Shown here: piece after piece, positions 62,022 to 64,000 of the stretch
How positions within the stretch are numbered: the stretch's first letter is position 1
Layout of the letters: each line of letters begins with the position of its first letter
Assembly: GCF_900142125.1 (NCBI RefSeq)
Contig: NZ_FQZT01000002.1
Coordinates: 310,001-374,000, forward strand
Length of the DNA stretch: 64,000 nt
Direction: 5' to 3'
Origin: Malonomonas rubra DSM 5091
GTDB taxonomy: Bacteria > Desulfobacterota > Desulfuromonadia > Desulfuromonadales > Geopsychrobacteraceae
Program-made: the position numbers and the translations under genes
Notes under the pieces: generated by a model
Told to the model about the DNA's origin: nothing
The model's input: only the letters and a program-made list of their open reading frames with translations
Databases searched by the model: none

Positions 62022-62054
62022 AAAAAAAAACGCGACAGGTTTTCACCCGCCGCG
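62022..62054 (-). terminator. Terminator of the DUF4405 gene
   Basis: On the minus strand CGCGGCGGGT ... ACCTGTCGCG (two mismatches) then T9. Confidence 0.6.
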
Positions 62055-62083
62055 CTTTCCGCTTTCTTCTATGATCACACAAA

Positions 62084-62713
62084 TCAATAAACCCGATCAT
62101 CCATCATCATCGCGTCGAAAATCTGCATCGGTGATGATGTGCTGCGTGCAGCCAGGTCCTTCAGCGTACTCTTTTCAGTCACTTCAGTAAAACCCTGCTC
62201 GCGCAGGTAATCGAGTGCTCCGTCTAGACGCAGATCCATCCTGCTGGTCAACTGCTTCATCGTCATCAGTTCTGCATGTGGAAACGGCGGATGCACTTCC
62301 TGCCCTTCGTACCAGCTTTTTCCAATTTCGCTGCCCAAATCCATGATACTGCTGAACGGGATAACCCCGGAGATACTACCATGGGTGAAGATGATGCTGA
62401 TCAGCAACACCAAAACCAGCTCACCTCGCATGCTGTACGTTTTCTTTACCTTATCCTTAAGATAATTGATCAGCGGCTTCCAGTTGTAAATCAGGTGAAA
62501 AACCGTCGCGAGAATAAAAACGAAGCTGAAAACCGTATGAATGGTGCCCCACTGCTCTTTACCCAGTCCCCAGAAGCGCCAGTCGGCCCAGTAAGCAATC
62601 CGACCTTCCGGCATGATGTAGGCGATGATACCGGAAACAATCATGATCAGACTGCTGAAGGTAATCAGAAGCGAAATAAAACCGCGAAAACTGAAGTTCT
62701 TCTCCCAGAACAT
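62084..62713 (-). CDS. DUF4405 membrane protein, cytochrome b561-like
   Basis: This 209-residue protein has three to four membrane helices (about 12-30, 55-80, 98-118) and the DUF4405 string FWGLGKEQWGTIHTVFSF ... TVFHLIYNWKPL, with His residues placed to bind haem. The C-terminal ~70 residues are soluble, with tandem helix-hairpin segments (LDGALDYLREQGF). AAGAGG precedes the ATG. It probably passes electrons at the inner membrane; no partner gene is adjacent. Confidence 0.8.
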   Translation of the reverse strand: MFWEKNFSFRGFISLLITFSSLIMIVSGIIAYIMPEGRIAYWADWRFWGLGKEQWGTIHTVFSFVFILATVFHLIYNWKPLINYLKDKVKKTYSMRGELVLVLLISIIFTHGSISGVIPFSSIMDLGSEIGKSWYEGQEVHPPFPHAELMTMKQLTSRMDLRLDGALDYLREQGFTEVTEKSTLKDLAARSTSSPMQIFDAMMMDDRVY

Positions 62714-62741
62714 ATCTACACCTCTTATCCGTTTTGCTCAT

Positions 62742-62776
62742 GAAAAAGGGCGAAAGGCCTTTCGACCTCTCGCCCT
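62742..62776 (-). terminator. Terminator after rplI
   Basis: On the minus strand AGGGCGA ... TCGCCCT with T5 after it. It ends the rplI transcript upstream of the DUF4405 gene. Confidence 0.8.
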
Positions 62777-62809
62777 GATTTTCCTTGTGTGATTGCGAAA
62801 GAAAGCGGA

Positions 62810-63265
62810 TCAGGCTTCTTCTGCATTCACAGTAACTTTCAGCTCGGCGACAACACCGGCATCCAGTTTGATTTCAACAACGTGCTCGCCGAGAGACTTG
62901 ATCGGCTCAGCCAGTTGGATCTTCTTGCGATCGATCTCAATACCGGCTTCCTGCAGCTTGGCTTCCAGATCCATCGAAGTGACGGAACCGAACAGCTTGC
63001 CCTCTTCGCTGGCGCGTTGGGTGAACTCGCAGCTAACAGCCTCAACGCGAGCCTTGATCGCTTCGGCGTCCTTGGTTGCTTTTTCCAGCTTGCGAGCCAG
63101 CTGACGCTTCTGGTGGTCCAGCTCTTTGACGTTGCGGGAATCAGCAACAATCGCCAGCCCCTTCGGCAACAGGTAGTTACGTGCGTAACCAGGCTTCACC
63201 GAAACCTGATCGCCGATCACGCCGAGCCCGTCGACGTTCTCTTTCAGAATAATATTGACACTCAT
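62810..63265 (-). CDS. rplI: 50S ribosomal protein L9
   Basis: This 151-residue protein binds 23S rRNA and limits frameshifting. The N-domain (MSVNIILKENVDGLGVIGDQVSVKPGY with ARNYLLPKGLA) is joined by the long helix to the C-domain (LGEHVVEIKLDAGVVAELKV). The start ATG 63265 has GGAGGA. It is downstream of the DUF2232 gene, as in the rpsF-rpsR-DUF2232-rplI order; the rest lies outside the window. Confidence 0.96.
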   Translation of the reverse strand: MSVNIILKENVDGLGVIGDQVSVKPGYARNYLLPKGLAIVADSRNVKELDHQKRQLARKLEKATKDAEAIKARVEAVSCEFTQRASEEGKLFGSVTSMDLEAKLQEAGIEIDRKKIQLAEPIKSLGEHVVEIKLDAGVVAELKVTVNAEEA

Positions 63266-63296
63266 GAGTTTCCTCCGTATCAGAACGAGTTTTTTA

Positions 63297-64000
63297 TCAA
63301 TCTTTTTTCCGGGGACGGCGGAAGTCGACCCACAAGTCGAAAACCCCGACACCGGTTATTATCAGCGGCAAAGGATTGAAGATAAACAACAGCGCGTAAA
63401 TCAGTCCTTTGACAAAAGTCGGATAAGCCTTTTTCTGCAGATAACTGCTGACCACCGCCAGCCCTTGTAGAAAATAGAGCGGCAACAGCACTGCCAGCAG
63501 GTTGCGACCAAGCAGAACCAGAGGTTCAGAGCTGGCCAGCGTGGCAAATCCAGCAAGGATCAGGGGCCAAATCAGCGTAGCAGGCAAACGCCACTGCGCA
63601 AAAGGAACCCCGGCGATCCGGTAATAGTTTTTCTTCATTCGCTGCAGCAGGCCCAGGCAAGCCATCTGTATCGCCAGCAATGCGGCAATAAACAGACCGT
63701 AAAAGCTGCTCTGGATAAAGACCGCCAACCCGGCAACCAGATCCTGCATTTGTTGCAGCTGCGACTCAGACAAACCAGCCTGACGATAAACCTCCATCGC
63801 CTGATCAACTTCTGTCTGAATCACCTGACCGATCAGCAGATCGAAACGTCCACCTCCGGTCACGACAGCAGTAACAGCCATGGCGGCTGTCGCCAATGTC
63901 GCCCCGGTTACCGAGAGGAAAACCGCCCGGTCCCAGGAATATTGCTGGCGCAGAAAAAACGGCAACAGCAACGACCCAACCCCGAAAAGAGCAAGGTACG
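63297..64000 (-). CDS. DUF2232 (YybS-like) membrane protein, 3' part
   Basis: The reading frame is open through the window edge, so the N-terminus is missing. At least 234 residues are visible with six or so hydrophobic helices, ending in a basic tail (DFRRPRKKD). The family is known beside rplI in Desulfuromonadales and Firmicutes but its function is not established. It lies 31 bp before rplI and is probably co-transcribed. Confidence 0.8.
   Translation of the reverse strand, partial: YLALFGVGSLLLPFFLRQQYSWDRAVFLSVTGATLATAAMAVTAVVTGGGRFDLLIGQVIQTEVDQAMEVYRQAGLSESQLQQMQDLVAGLAVFIQSSFYGLFIAALLAIQMACLGLLQRMKKNYYRIAGVPFAQWRLPATLIWPLILAGFATLASSEPLVLLGRNLLAVLLPLYFLQGLAVVSSYLQKKAYPTFVKGLIYALLFIFNPLPLIITGVGVFDLWVDFRRPRKKD

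Overview
The window looks like chromosome from a Desulfuromonadales-type anaerobe (Geobacter / Desulfuromonas / Pelobacter relatives). The reasons are the eukaryote-like citrate synthase typical of that group, an aldehyde:ferredoxin oxidoreductase, rubrerythrin with a rubredoxin-fused membrane protein, abundant HD-GYP and sigma-54 regulation, PEP-CTERM proteins, and a phoH-pgpH-ybeY-corC-lnt cluster. Taxonomy is inferred from protein families only.

Layout. 1-6569 (minus): the start of a Na/Pi cotransporter, then phoH, pgpH, ybeY, corC and lnt transcribed as one block (RNA maturation and envelope lipoprotein acylation). 6765-13426 (plus): a duplicated two-gene module, each copy a large HEAT-like protein overlapping an HD-GYP phosphodiesterase by 4 bp. 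All four proteins share the same N-terminal domain. 13521-15197: ettA. 15277-26701 (minus): a Sel1-repeat protein, an operon rlmKL / HIT / lpoB-like / TPR lipoprotein / small protein, a PreP-like M16 protease and a P2-type ATPase.

26873-30209: tRNA-Pro(TGG) whose 3' half is repeated 3.26 kb downstream (43 of 44 bases). The repeats enclose a serine recombinase and two PEP-CTERM proteins, so this is a small integrated island. 30438-33731: an orphan receiver protein, then an HTH/EIIA-like protein whose usual phospho-His is Asn, beside a SulP transporter. 33813-37763 (minus): ilvB-ilvN-ilvD. 37937-38147: a compact free-standing transcription unit with an extended -10, strong SD, 16-codon ORF, three hairpins and a U-tract; it may be a dual-function small RNA.

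38203-47570: a Cys-rich small protein, L-2-hydroxyglutarate oxidase, rubredoxin-DUF2231 plus rubrerythrin, an RlmI-like methyltransferase, a hypothetical protein, a UbiE-like methyltransferase, NRDE/TANGO2, an OmpA lipoprotein and citrate synthase. 47913-52256 (plus): dusB-ntrB-ntrC (nitrogen control) and a methyltransferase. 52297-64000: an Orn/Lys/Arg decarboxylase, dnaB, a SEC-C protein, alkaline phosphatase, AOR, a lipoprotein, hisG-hisI, a DUF4405 membrane protein, rplI and the 3' part of a DUF2232 membrane protein that runs off the window.

The best candidates for undescribed biology are the duplicated HEAT / HD-GYP module, the tRNA-Pro PEP-CTERM island, the small RNA / peptide locus near 38 kb and the HTH/EIIA-like-SulP pair.
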